DNA from: Tomocerus qinae
Lineage: Eukaryota; Arthropoda; Collembola; Entomobryomorpha; Tomoceridae
Length of the DNA stretch: 64,000 nt
Direction of reading: 5' to 3'
NCBI GenBank assembly: GCA_020055645.1
Contig: CM034546.1
Span: 43,834,001 to 43,898,000 of the forward strand
Part shown: positions 46,865 through 58,729 of the stretch, piece by piece
Position numbering within the stretch: the stretch's first letter is position 1
How the letters are laid out: the number at the start of each line of letters is the position of its first letter
Notes under the pieces: model-generated
Told to the model about the DNA's origin: nothing
The model's database searches: none
Seen by the model: the letters and a program-made list of their open reading frames with translations, nothing else
Translations under genes and position numbers: made by a program

Positions 46865-47978
46865 TAGGGCATCCAGTCTCGGGTAGCTTTGGCCAGTCCC
46901 GGGAAATGAGACTTCTCGGGAATTTCCCGGGAAATTCCCGAGACTGAAGCATACCTACCTATAGCACTAAAAATTTCCAAATTTTTATTTAAAAAGGATG
47001 AATATTTAATTTTTTAATGCCGGCAGAAAAACTTGGATTAAAATACTTATACCAATATTAAAATATTATAATATAACTTGCCCTAACTGCAATGAATTTC
47101 AATTTATACCTTTGAATTTATTCAAAAAATAAAAAAAAGTATCACTTATCAAGCTGGTTCTGATGGCGTGTTGTATATTCTAATTGACATTTAAGAACCA
47201 TGACTAGGCGCATCCTAAATACGCTACAACCGACGGCGACTAACTTATACTATTTGCCGAGTGTTAGATGTTTATTAGTTGTGTTAGTTTCTTCGTGTGG
47301 ATAGGATAAGCCCCATGATTACTGGTTGAAATGCCAATAATGTAATGTTTATGCTCTTCTAGAACTAAATGTTAAGTAAATATTTAAATTAATAGCGATA
47401 GCGAAGACTGTGATCATTCCTTTTGCTTTTAAGAATTCTATTCCTGTAATCTTAGACTTGTTGATTTCAACTAAGATTTCATTGTCCGGGATGGCCTACG
47501 TGATAGTCTCTATTATTTCGATTTCAAAGACATGGGATATTTGGGAGTCTATTTTAAATTTTTACAGTGCTTTTAAGCCATTTTAGGTTGCTAAAAGTAA
47601 GATTGCCTGTAAGATTTGAAGTTGACTGGCTAGGTAAATCTATAATTTGATGGAACGGAACAGCTCTCTCGTTTAGTAAATAAACTTATATGGAGAAATG
47701 TGTTAACATGTAATTAAATATTTTAATAAATGTTTGAGAAATAATAAATTAAAATAATATTGGGAGTAGAAACAATAGTTACTAATAATATCTTTCACGC
47801 CCACATACAAATAATTTGCAACGTAAAAATTTTTAAAACCAATTTTTATAAAAAATATTGCTCCATAAAATGTTTAATTTTTCGAGAATTTCCCGAGACT
47901 GATACAGCCAGTCTCGGGAAATAAGTCTCGAGACTCCCGGGAATTCCCGGGACTGATTTCCCGGGACTGGATGCCCTA
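46865..47978. mobile_element. 1.1-kb hAT element, non-autonomous
   Basis: 1114 bp bounded by TAGGGCATCCAGTC and its complement, with a perfect 8-bp flanking duplication ATTACAAG (46857-46864, 47979-47986). Subterminal repeats of gtctcgggaa type at both ends. The interior is AT-rich with no transposase frame. Confidence 0.85.
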
Positions 47979-47986
47979 ATTACAAG

Positions 47987-48665
47987 TTTATAAAGTGCAG
48001 TATGCAAATGCTTCTGTAACAGGTTTAGAGTGAAAATTGTACTGGAATCACCACAAAAAGGAAATAATTTCGTGTAGGCAATAATTTAATCGTACAAAAC
48101 TGATTTATTTTTAATAAAATTCTATTTACAATCTAAAAAGGTAACAAGATTTTTTATGTAAATAATTATAATAAACTTTATTTATACAATATAGACAGAC
48201 TATTTAACATTCCCATAATATTAATTCTTGTAAGCTAATTATAACCTTTTAATAATGTCTTGTACATTGTGTACATAGTGTTTAACCAATAGCAATATTT
48301 TTCAAGTAATTGTAAATGTACAGTAAATAAAATCCCAAAAGTCATATTCAGCCTAAAATTAATTAATAAACCAACATTGGTTCCATAAATATTTCTGGAG
48401 TTGATATAATGAATTGTAAAATAGTGAAGGATAAAGACTATGTTTTGTATTCATAAAATATCATTTTTCTTGATAATGGCAGAATAAATGATTCCCTTAC
48501 ACATGAATTAATCGTACGTAGATCAATTTTAAATTAAGTCAGTTTTTAAATTTTAAAACTGAATAAATGCCCCCTATGATAACAACTGCTGCCCTGTAAA
48601 TTCTTGGACAATTATATGATTTCATACTTTGTGGTAGGAAGTAAATTTACAGAAGATGAAAAGAT
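47987..48665. other. Intergenic, 3' flank of GTPase copy 2
   Basis: AT-rich; should contain the 3' UTR of GTPase copy 2 on the minus strand. Nothing else recognised. Confidence 0.35.
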
Positions 48666-51600
48666 TTAGAAAAATGATAAAATCTCAACTGAAAAGATAT
48701 TTTTTAAATTTTCACCATAATTATCACATTGCTCTATTAGTTCTACGTCCTTATCCGCCATTTTCCCATTTGGAGCGTAGCCTGGATAAGTTTTATAAGG
48801 TCCATCAACCCAACAAGAATTCATCCATACCGAAAGTGGAGTAGCAACAAAGCCAAGTGTTGCGACTGCTCCTAGTCCTATAGTGTATCCAGCACTAACC
48901 CCTAAAGTCGTAGCCCTCGCTGCTGCTTTAGGAGCAGCTGCCAATATAAAGTCATCCAGGAATTTAAAGGGCGCTGCCAAAATTCCTTTGGCCGCTGTTT
49001 CCAAAAAGTTTGTAGGATTATCAATACCTCTGACCCCTGCAAAGCAATACTCGTTAAGATATTCTCCTTCCAAAGTGCATGCGTGTTGGCCCCCTTTACC
49101 CGGTGTATTGGAAACTGTGATAAAACTGTCCCAATTCCTATTTAAGTAGCAAAAGCCGCTATCATTTCCCGCAATACCCTCTGATCCACTTAGTTTGTAA
49201 CTCTCATGATATTGATCATTGAAAGTAAGGATTGATCTAAACACTTGTGCAATTTTTCCCCTCAAATCCCGATCGCCCCATGTTCGTTCTACTCTTTTTA
49301 CCAAATTAGTCTCCTTTAATAATAATTGTTTTACGATTTCACCTTCCTCCACCAGAGCCTGTTTAAGTTTTTTGTCCCTAAGATTTAATTCATCATAAGC
49401 CTTAATAACTTCGTGTACAAATACGTTTAAATTAGATTTTTGCTGGTTTTTCCAACATTCATAAACTTTATTTGCAGCATTAACCTTGATTTTGACATTT
49501 TCATAATTTTCTAAAGTAATGTCCATCCTGTTTTTATATTCCTGGGCATTTATTAATCTTTCTTGATAATTTTGTTTCAATGCAACCTGGCTAATGGCAT
49601 ATGCATCTAAAATGGCTTCTCTTCCTGTCAAAAAATATTTGGTATATTCCATAGGTATAACTTTTAGCAGATGACTCTTCAATTTTTTGCAAGAATTTTC
49701 GTATTGTTCTTTAACAATACTTTCATTTACATCTACTTCATATTTAGCCTGTCCGCTAATTCTGAGTGTTGACACCAATTCGTTCCATTTATTTACAGCA
49801 TCGATTAATTTCACGTTTATTTTATTCGTAATGTAATTTTTTACCCAACCAAGTCGTTCCGCCTCATTTTCCATTTTTTGAATCTGCTGTACGCAATTTT
49901 CATAGAATTCTTTTTTGTTTATGTCCCCATAAAATTCACGTTTTTCTGGTAAATAGCTTTTAGAGGCTGAATCACCGAGATAAATGTCTTTCACTCTTAA
50001 AATTGAGTAATATTCCGCAGTTATAGCATTTTTTTCTTGGGTAGCTTCAGATATTTTTTGGAATATTTTCTCAAGGCTGCTAAATTCTGATGGACGCATT
50101 TCCTTCAATTTTGCAATTTTATGTGATAAAACTCTCCTTTTAGTTGCCTTATCATCACTGCATCTTTTTACTTCTTCTTGCTTTTCTCGTAGCTTTTTAA
50201 TACCCTCCTTTGTATCTTGGATCAATTTATTGTAAAATGCCAACAATTTGTTTTCAGCCTTTATCTCACCATCAATACCTTTTTCAAACTTACTCTTTGT
50301 ACCCTCATTTTCTGATAAAATTCCATTCAAATCTCCTGCACTCAAATCAATCTCTACACCTTCAACCAAAATAGTATGCTTTTCAAAATATTTTTTCTCT
50401 ATTGCCTCTTTATGCTCTTTCCATTCTAAATACCATGTGCTGTGATTTTCAACAAAATTTGTCAAGCAAAACAAATTCGTGTCTAACTCGACCAAAATAT
50501 TTTGCAGTCCTTCCAAGTCATTATCATTGGACGCCAATAATTGAAAAAATTTATTTTCTGTTTTAAATACATCAGCACGTGCTTTTGCAATGCCTGATAC
50601 TAACCTTGCTTTGGTATTCTCATCACTTGCGGATAATGCAGAGTTCGATGAGGGTTTTTTAGGAATGTTTTTATATTTGTTGCAAATTTTGATTAGATCG
50701 TTTAATTTTCTAACCAAAATTAACTTTTTCTGTGAACTTTGAATTTTGTGTCGTAAACGTTTGGATCGCCATTCTAAAACGCTTTTTTCTCGCGCAATTT
50801 CTGAATCATCCCTGGCAATGGCATAATTTTCAAGCTCAGATTCCATCCTCATAATTTCTTTTAAATGATTCTGATCCTTGCGTTCTACTTGAGTAACTTG
50901 TTTTATCTCTTCCTCTAAATTTTTCCCTTTATACGATTTTAAATAATTCACTGCCTGTAAATACTTTTCCAATTTATCGATTTCATTCCTCTTGTCATTT
51001 ATCTGTGCGTTAACATGGGTCAAATCAAATTTTCCGTCCTCTCCTTCAACTCCGTCTAACTCTAATAAAATGCTACCACCCTTTACATTCTCAGCATAGC
51101 CATAAAAATTGCCGCTATTTAAAATACCCTTTTTTCTATTACCTTTTAGACTTATTTTCCTTTCGCCTTTAATATTCCAAATTTTACTGAAAATGATCAA
51201 TGTGACTCCAGGAAGATCTAGATCACTATCTACTACAAAAACGAGAGAATGACACTCCACAATCTTGACGTTTGTATCTTTCAAAATATTTTGTAAATAA
51301 GAAGTAGACAGTATTGCAGCCTTAATAATATTTTTAACACCATTACCTTTAGTGTCAGGGCGTTCACAAAGTTGGTTATACTTGTCATTAAATGTGGTCA
51401 AAGGATGTGCCCAATTAAAAATGTTAGCCTCAAAGTTAGGATTTAGTTGATTGAAGAAATTGAGCGTTTTCAAAATTTCTTTTAGTTTGGCCAAAGAATT
51501 TTCCATGGCAGATGAGCAGAAAGAACTTTGAAACCTTTCGATAAATATGTCTTTGTTATAGAATATAGAAAATGGTCCAATTTCTTTTAATTTGTCTTTT

Positions 51601-52639
51601 GTAAAACTTTCATCTGCTACGGCAGCTTTCACTTGAATGGCTTTAGCCTGTTCTGCATCTGCCATAATTTCTTTTGCAAATTTATTCAACATTGTTGCAA
51701 TATTAGCAAGTCGTTTAAAAGTGTCGCTATCAACACTCAACTTAAAACTTATTGCAGAATATCGAATGTTCTGCAACGTAGATACCAAATCGGAGAACAT
51801 TTCCTGAGGTAGGATTCCTGTCCTTTTTGGTTTTTCAAAGAACGCTAGTTTATCTACCATATTATCATTTCCTAGTATTCTCAAAATACCTGATCTGCTT
51901 CTTCCTTGGTCGCTATAATATGCAAATCTTTGCACAAACTCGTGTTTTTCCTCCTCTCTTTCATCATCTGACTCAAATGGGTCTACTTTAGTAATAAGCA
52001 GAGCCAAATTCTCCTGAAGGAATTCAGGAGGGCAAACAGCTGTTAACATGTCAATGAAACTAATGAAAGAAACTCCTCGAGAAGAACTGATAGCAGAAAT
52101 ATCTACAAATAAAATAATCTTTGCAATTGGAACCATCTCACTAAATCTTTTCATTAAGAATGCATTTCGAATTCGCTGCATATCTCCTTGAGTGTCAAAA
52201 AAACCAGGAAAATCCCAATACACGATATTCTCCCTTTCATTATAATAAGGTGTAATTGTCACCGTTTGGGAATCGTCGCTGTTACCAATAGCTGCAATTT
52301 CATTACCTGTACTATTCACCCTAATTTGAATCGTTTGACCATTACGACCAAGTCTGATACACTCCAACTCGTTGCCAATTAAATTATTAATAAATGTACT
52401 TTTAGCAGTCCCTGTAGCTCCAAAGCAGGCTACATGTTTACTGTCATCCCTATAGGTTCTATATCCTTCGGTGTTGTTGTCTCTGGAGTCCTTGTCCACG
52501 AATGCTTGAATTTCTCTCAGAAAATTGGAAATCTTTTCTTTACGGTTCAACGACAGCAGCAATTTTTGATTTTCTGGTGTCTCCTTTTCCCAGTCGTCAG
52601 ATAAATTTTGCAACAAACTTTGCAGTTCATTATTCAGAG
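48666..52639 (-). CDS. Large coiled-coil GTPase-like protein, copy 2 (over 1316 aa)
   Basis: Single large exon starting at an acceptor (TTTACAG, 52640-52646); the start codon lies in an upstream exon not located (the first codons read LNNELQSLLQNL). Counted from codon 1 of the 1316-codon frame: altered P-loop GATGTAKST (66-74), where the Gly before Lys is Ala; G3 DFPG (135-138); G4 TKVD (209-212); then helical linker; a domain with VECHSLVFVVDSDLDLPGV and ELDGVEGEDGKFDL; about 600 residues of Lys/Glu-rich coiled coil; GKGGQHACTLEGEYLNEYCF; a small Ala/Gly-rich, possibly membrane-active segment (about 1210-1260); and a polar tail. Large size and coiled coils recall dynamin-like or interferon-inducible GTPases, but I do not recognise the family. 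The P-loop change may weaken nucleotide binding. The fusion gene copy 2 lies upstream on the same strand. Confidence 0.8.
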
Positions 52640-53799
52640 CTGTAAATTCAGAAAATTTATTAATGTGTTGCTTGCTTAGGTTATATTTTGATTCTTTATA
52701 GTATATTCGTTTTTGTTTATATCAAAAATATTCTACAATACTTCAGAAATAGATGAGAGTAATTGGTGGCTACTGACAAAAAGTCAAAACAGAACACCAT
52801 GTCCACAATGTCCAGTTATTTTGTTCAGTTTGACAAAAGCGTAATATGAGTGACATCGACATCCATTAATTTATTAATACATTTTGGTCTAACGCAGCAG
52901 ATGGATAAAATATAATATCAAATACATTGTGCCACTCAAGACTTTTTTGAAACAAGTAAAATTTCACAAAAGTTCCTCACTACTAAGTTTGACGCGTTCA
53001 AAAGTCAATCAAAATTTTAAGATTATGAAATACAACCACCGAATTTTTCTCAGAAACAATTATTTAGAATTACATCTCTACGTCTATTTGAAAATCAAAC
53101 TCCTAAATTTTAGGTAACGATAGTAACGAATATCATAGCTCTATTAAATTGTTTCTGTCAAAACTCAAAACCCTGCAAACAACTGATTGATTTCAATGGT
53201 GGGTTTTTGTGAATAAGGGTTACTGAAATTCCAAATCAGTTGTAGTGACTTATTTGTTACATAAAACTTTAAGGATAATAACTTAAATAAACATAAAGCT
53301 ATTTTTGGGACTGTAGTCAAAACCTGAGCAAAAATTGGCCATAGGTGCTTATTTTATTTCCACATTTTACCTTCTGTATTCATTAATCGTCAACAACCAT
53401 TATGAGTTAAAGGAAAAATGCAGAAAAGGTAATTTCAGTTTAGTAGGTATCAATTTTATTTTAATGAAAAAGTGAAAAAAGTAAATAAATTGACCCTCGT
53501 GGAAATTTGGAAATAAATATTTACTTACTCATAATAACAGCTCGTGTTTAATTTTGTTTGAATTTCTTTTCATTCGAATCCGACGTCAGTCAATGGGTTG
53601 TACAGTAGTTTCACGACAATGATTTAAAAACAGGATCTAGAGATAATTATTCAAGAGTAGCACAGTGGCAGTTGATTTGGCCAGGTGAAGTTTGTGAATG
53701 GAACCCTAGAATTGAGAATAGAAAATCAAATATAAATTCGCCATAGTTAAATTAGTTTTAGTGTAAAAAATTAACAAATTGATTACAAATTTTTGCATA
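52640..53799. other. 5' intron region of GTPase copy 2
   Basis: Probably intronic between the non-coding first exon near 54291 and the coding exon at 52639, and should hold the exon with the start codon. AACGCGTCAAACTTA near 52986-53000 (minus) matches a sequence downstream of the copy 1 TATA box (AACGCGTCAAATTTA). Confidence 0.4.
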
Positions 53800-55130
53800 A
53801 TTACATTTTTTAATGATTTTTCATCCGAAATTCATTGATATAAACCAATATTAATTTGATCAGACACTTTTCTGGAGACATAAAATCATCCATAATTTGT
53901 AGAATGCTAGTAACTTCCTAATTTTAAAATTTCGAACATATTATGTTGAAATAATCGTATTATATCGATATTTATTTAAAACCAAGAGAACTTTTCTCAA
54001 CGTTTCATTTTATGAATTCTTTTTCATCAACTGCAATTCATTTTAACCAGAAAACGATAGGCAATAACGAAGTTTGACTAAATTATCTTAATCTTAAAAT
54101 ATCGTACAGCCTTTAATTCTTTTTGAAAAAACACAAGATATTGATTAACGTATTAGTGCAACGTAGTGATATTTACTCATTTAAAAAAATAAATATCAAT
54201 GGACAATTTAACGAATTAAGATAAATTGTTTCATTGTTTCACAGACAATAATTTAAAATACTCAAGTTTAATCAATAAAAAATTACTTACCAACAACCAG
54301 TCGCTCTTTATGATATTTAATGTAATAGACTGTTGTAGTTTTGTAATTAACAGTATAAATGCTTTATAAGCACAGATAACGCACGATATTGGGCATTGTC
54401 TTGAAAATCAGCAGAAAATTAACTGAAATACTTCATTTGGTGAACAGAGTATAAATGAGAACTTTCCGTAGTTTGTGACAACTTTTGTACCCTTATACAG
54501 GATTTAATACTCAAAAGTCACGAGGAGGTGAATGCTTGGGATTACATGAATGCTACTTATCCAAAGAGCCAAACTGATTGTCAGACAGAACTACTATATA
54601 CCCAAAATTGTAAGTTACAAAAATAGTTTTCTTGGTATGTTCAATAATCCACCTTTTGTAGTAGTAGAAAAGTATAAATCCTATTTCTATTTACTCGACA
54701 AACACGCCACTTGAATCCAAAGTCCAACTATCGCATGTTCATATCTATTTAGTCTTTACATTCAATTTACATTTTATTGAAAATAATTTACCCTAAAGCT
54801 ACAATCATTGTTATTATAACAATTTGTATATAATACAGGAACAATAAAGCCAATCAAATTGAACTTCAAAATCTTCTATGTGTATTCAGTATGCACTTGG
54901 AAACGGTTCTGTTTCAAAAATAAATGTAGAATAATAATTTTTCATAATTTTAGAAAATTATTTTATTTATTATTATGAATTCAACTAAAGATATAATCAT
55001 AAATACACATAGTGCAAAGATATCACCAAGTGTTTGTAGTACATTTCCATGGACAAAGTTCATAATATCTTACATACACGATTTATTATTTTGTATAGCT
55101 TTAATATCATATAACTGCCTAAAGTGTACA
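53800..55130 (-). promoter_or_regulatory. Duplicated upstream region of GTPase copy 2 with non-coding exon
   Basis: Blocks of this region match 58730-59820 upstream of fusion gene copy 2, for example gtaagttacaaaaatag, catgttcatat, ataatcataaatacacatag. In both, the minus strand has a donor at the same place (GTTG|GTAAGTAATTTTT at 54291; TCTG|GTAAGTAATTTTT at 59225), so each gene probably has a homologous non-coding first exon. This copy has about 230 bp more inside the exon region. Confidence 0.65.
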
Positions 55131-55731
55131 TATCTGTTTGTATTTGTACTTATTGACATTTTTTATTCTATTATATAACAATATTATTATATTTAACACA
55201 ATTCTTGAGTTCGAAGGAAAGCTGAATCTTGTGACTCAACAAGTACAAGCATGCTTGGGATTACAATCGCTACTTATTTATACAGTCACGTCAAGTGATT
55301 ATGTTATTTCTCGAGAAGAATGGGTAGATAATACATTTGGATGTCACAAAACAAATTTTATTATTAATTCAACTACAGATACATGACACACAAGGGGTAT
55401 CATATTATATTAGTGCTTAAGCTACGTTTGCCTATGAATCACACATTATGAAAATGTTTTGGCTTTGACAAGAAAGCTGATTACCCTTCATACAATAATA
55501 CTACGTACAATAAGCAGTGAGTGACACGGCTGTATTTAAGGGTAAGATAAGGACTCAACAATACAATGTCCTACTTTTCTATGCCCAGGAGACAGATTTA
55601 GAAATGTCAAATAACGTCTAAGCCCAACCTAACATAAATTTGTTCTACGAGAAACTCAAATCGTTCCGACCCTTTAAAGTCCGGGTTCCTAGTTACGGAC
55701 TGAAATTTAAATTACACATAAACTTTTTTTA
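55131..55731. other. Intergenic, nothing recognised
   Basis: AT-rich stretch with short spurious frames only. Confidence 0.3.
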
Positions 55732-55996
55732 GGAGAAATCCCTTAGGATCTGAGACCTTTGGTCCTACACCCATACATTAAATGTAAAAAAGATTAGTCG
55801 AAACCTATTCTATGCAGGACATATTGAAAATTTCACATTTTTGTCTTCTGCTTAAAGATATAACAATAATATCTTGAAGCATAAGACAAAAATGTGAAAT
55901 TTTCAATATCTCCTGCATAGGATAGGTTTCGACGAATCTTTTTTACATTTAATGTATGGGTGTAGGACCAATGGTCTCAGATCCTTAGGGATTCTC
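55732..55996. mobile_element. Palindromic MITE
   Basis: 265 bp, two arms of about 130 bp in near-perfect inverted orientation (ggagaaatcccttaggatct / complement), almost no loop. Non-coding; family unknown. Confidence 0.75.
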
Positions 55997-56098
55997 TTGA
56001 AAAGAGCATGAATTTCGCATAAAATCGGGATTGCATTTACCCTCTATGACAATTTTTGCTAGTTACCTAGCAACATCCCCACTTGTGGCTGAGACAGG

Positions 56099-56281
56099 TG
56101 TCGAGTTGATGTGTAAAAAGTAAAGCCCGGCTGAGGGACTCGAACCCCCGCCCTTCCCGGTTAACGCGACCGATGCTCTTCCAACTGAGCTAAGCACGAG
56201 CTTATTACCTTCTTACACAATCAACAAGCCTAGCCTATCCTCGAGACTTCCAAGTCTCACATTATACCAACACCGCGACAA
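56099..56281 (-). repeat. tRNA-derived repeat, unit 1
   Basis: The minus strand holds a tRNA-like body (about 56210-56125): D arm TAGCTCAGTTGGAAGAGC, anticodon-like stem TCGGT/ACCGG, T arm GGGGGTTCGAGTCCCTC. Position 33 is G, not U, the acceptor stem has two mismatches and the variable loop is long, so it is a SINE head or pseudo-tRNA rather than a working tRNA. An identical unit starts 268 bp away. Confidence 0.65.
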
Positions 56282-56366
56282 CTTCCCATTTTTATTCAGA
56301 GTGCTTCCACGCACTCACCCGCTCCTCCTATGAGAAAATACGGGGACCGAAAACCCATCTCCACCA

Positions 56367-56549
56367 TGTCGAGTTGATGTGTAAAAAGTAAAGCCCGGCT
56401 GAGGGACTCGAACCCCCGCCCTTCCCGGTTAACGCGACCGATGCTCTTCCAACTGAGCTAAGCACGAGCTTATTACCTTCTTACACAATCAACAAGCCTA
56501 GCCTATCCTCGAGACTTCCAAGTCTCACATTATACCAACACCGCGACAC
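56367..56549 (-). repeat. tRNA-derived repeat, unit 2
   Basis: Identical over about 182 bp to the unit at 56099, same orientation, 268 bp period; the 86 bp between them are not repeated again. GACAGGT-like sequence lies outside both ends of the pair. Confidence 0.65.
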
Positions 56550-56680
56550 AGGTAAATGGTTTCAAAAAATATACTCTGACCTTAATAATTGAAAATAACA
56601 GAGGTAATAGTACATGGTACCATAACATATAGCAAATTTAAATAATATGAAATAGTGGTGAAAAACTATTCTCCATATAT

Positions 56681-58612
56681 TTACGCCATTTTCAGAGGGA
56701 TAGGATCTCTTACACATTGACCACAACTTTGTATGGTTGTTTTTTTGTTTCGAGTATATTGTCCATCAAAAAAAATTTCGAGCTTTTCAAGTTCATCCAA
56801 GACTTCCATTCCATCTACTACTTTCCCAAACGCTACGTATTCACCATCCCAGCCAGGTTGTTCTTTTAACGTGATCATGAAAACAGAGCCATTAGCATTA
56901 ATATTCCCCTTGCCGTTGTACATTGATATAATTCCCTTTTCAGAGTGTTTAAGTGAAAAGTTTTCATTTTTGAATGTGTCCCCGTAAATACTTATTCCTC
57001 CTGTGCCATCTTCTTTTGTGATATCTCCTCCCATAATATAATTATTCACGTTAATCCGGAAAAAGCAAGATCCTTTGTAGCCAAATCCTTTTTCTCCAGT
57101 GCAGAGAGATCGAAAATTCTCAGACGTAAAAGGCAAGATGTCATTTCTTAATTCGATTACAAGCCTTCCGATCAATTCGTTGTCGTAAGCCAAGTCCATA
57201 AACACTTTTATATTCCCCGACTTTGAACTTCCTTAAAAACCAAATGCAAAACGATCAGATTGGAATAACACAACATTATGTATAATAAAATAGCTCAATA
57301 AAATGAAACAAAAGAACTTTTCTTACTAATAATATTCAATGGGTGGATTAAATGTTTTATTTTGAGTGGAAGGGAAGAAGTTTTCACTTTTTGCTTTGCT
57401 ATATACCATATAGGTTTAAACTTTTGAAATCCATCTGTATTTTCGGATTTCTTCCCTATCTGAACACTAATGGTCCATTCAAGCTTATTTCCCTCGTTGT
57501 ATTTTCCAAATTGCTCTAATTGTGCCAAAGGTAGAAAAACCTGTGAACCGACACAATCGTCTTGGCTTTCAATGCCAGTGATGGGACAATCAAACAGATT
57601 TTTGATTTCCTAAAAAATGAAAAGTTAAAATAACCATCATAAACTATAGGGCAAAAGTATTATTGCTTTATGGATTACGTAATTCTTACTGTTTTTAAAA
57701 ATGTCAGTGCATGAATTTACTTTAAAAAACTAAGTCTTAGTGCAGTGCAAAATTAATTTCAATTAGAATTGAAGCTACTTAGCCTAAAAGCTTCCACGAT
57801 TAAGTAGATGCTGTCTCATTGCCAAATTTTGTATATCATTCAAAATTGCAAGTATATACTAGTACTTCTTGTGATTATATGTCATGTTTAAAAAATGTCA
57901 TGTAGATATACAGTACCTTATCCTTATTTGTCAGGCAAAGTTGAAGACAAAATTCTTTTGCTGTCAATGAATCTCCCACTATTCCACATTTCCAAGACAC
58001 CAATAAACTGGAGCTATGGCTACAATCCATCTGAGTTTCACTCATTAGAAAAAATATTTCGTCATGAGCCTCGAAATATACAGGAAACCAAATCTGTGGG
58101 CTTGAGAAATCTCCCAATTCTTGTATGACATCTCCACTGGTACCCTTCACTCCATTTATCCCATGTTGTTTCATGTGGTCTCCAAATTCATCTCTGCGAA
58201 TGCTTTTTTTACAATCTAGGAACTCATTCAATCCTGGCAAATTGCAATAGCTTGTCAGTCTGTATAAATCAGGGAAATAATTATACATTATAATTATTAA
58301 AGGAATGTTAGGACAAAAAAACAAATTTGGTACCGAGAAATGTATAAATAAACTTTTATTAAATTTTGAGGAAATATTTATAAAACAAAATAAATTTTCC
58401 AAATACCTTTCTCTTGATTTTGAAATGCTTAGTTTTGTGATTGTTTCCGCCAATTGTTCCGCTACTAGAGATCGAATAGGCTTCCCTGGAAGTCGCTCCC
58501 TGCATACCCCACATGTTGTAATTTTCCTTAAACAATCCGAGCAGACAATGTGGCCATTTGCACACTGATAAATTGGGGGAACAGGAACTGTTAGACAAAT
58601 TGGACACTCCAT
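56681..58612 (-). CDS. RING / SINA-like / cyclophilin fusion protein, copy 2 (4 exons, 460 aa)
   Basis: Paralogue of the gene at 43662-45437 with the same exon structure: 58612-58407, 58259-57917, 57609-57327, 57231-56681; 1383 nt, consistent phases. Residues 3-37: complete C3HC4 RING (C3, C6, C17, H21, C24, C27, C34, C37). Residues about 70-275: SINA/SIAH-like region (FPVYFEAHDEIFFLM, AKEFCLQLCL, KLEWTISVQIGKK). Residues about 285-455: cyclophilin (GEKGFGYKGSCFFRI, GTGGISIYGDTF, FGKVVDGMEVLDELE) with a short extra insert in the NGS loop. Arg55 of cyclophilin A is kept here, but Phe60, Gln63, Phe113 and His126 equivalents are replaced. The codon matching the copy 1 start (58634-58636) is GTG, so translation probably begins at the ninth codon, ATG 58612. 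Predicted role: ubiquitin ligase that recognises targets by the cyclophilin domain. Confidence 0.85.
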
Positions 58613-58729
58613 GGTTTCCGACAGTGACGATTCCACTTACAGCTAATTAACCAGTCTAATAAATATAACTGTATTAATTGAACTTCTACGGCAACAAAAT
58701 AGTTATACCAGTTAATAAAGTGTTACCCT

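Noticed and set aside
56125-56210. Functional tRNA gene
   Set aside because: G at position 33, two acceptor mismatches and a long variable loop; called a tRNA-derived repeat.
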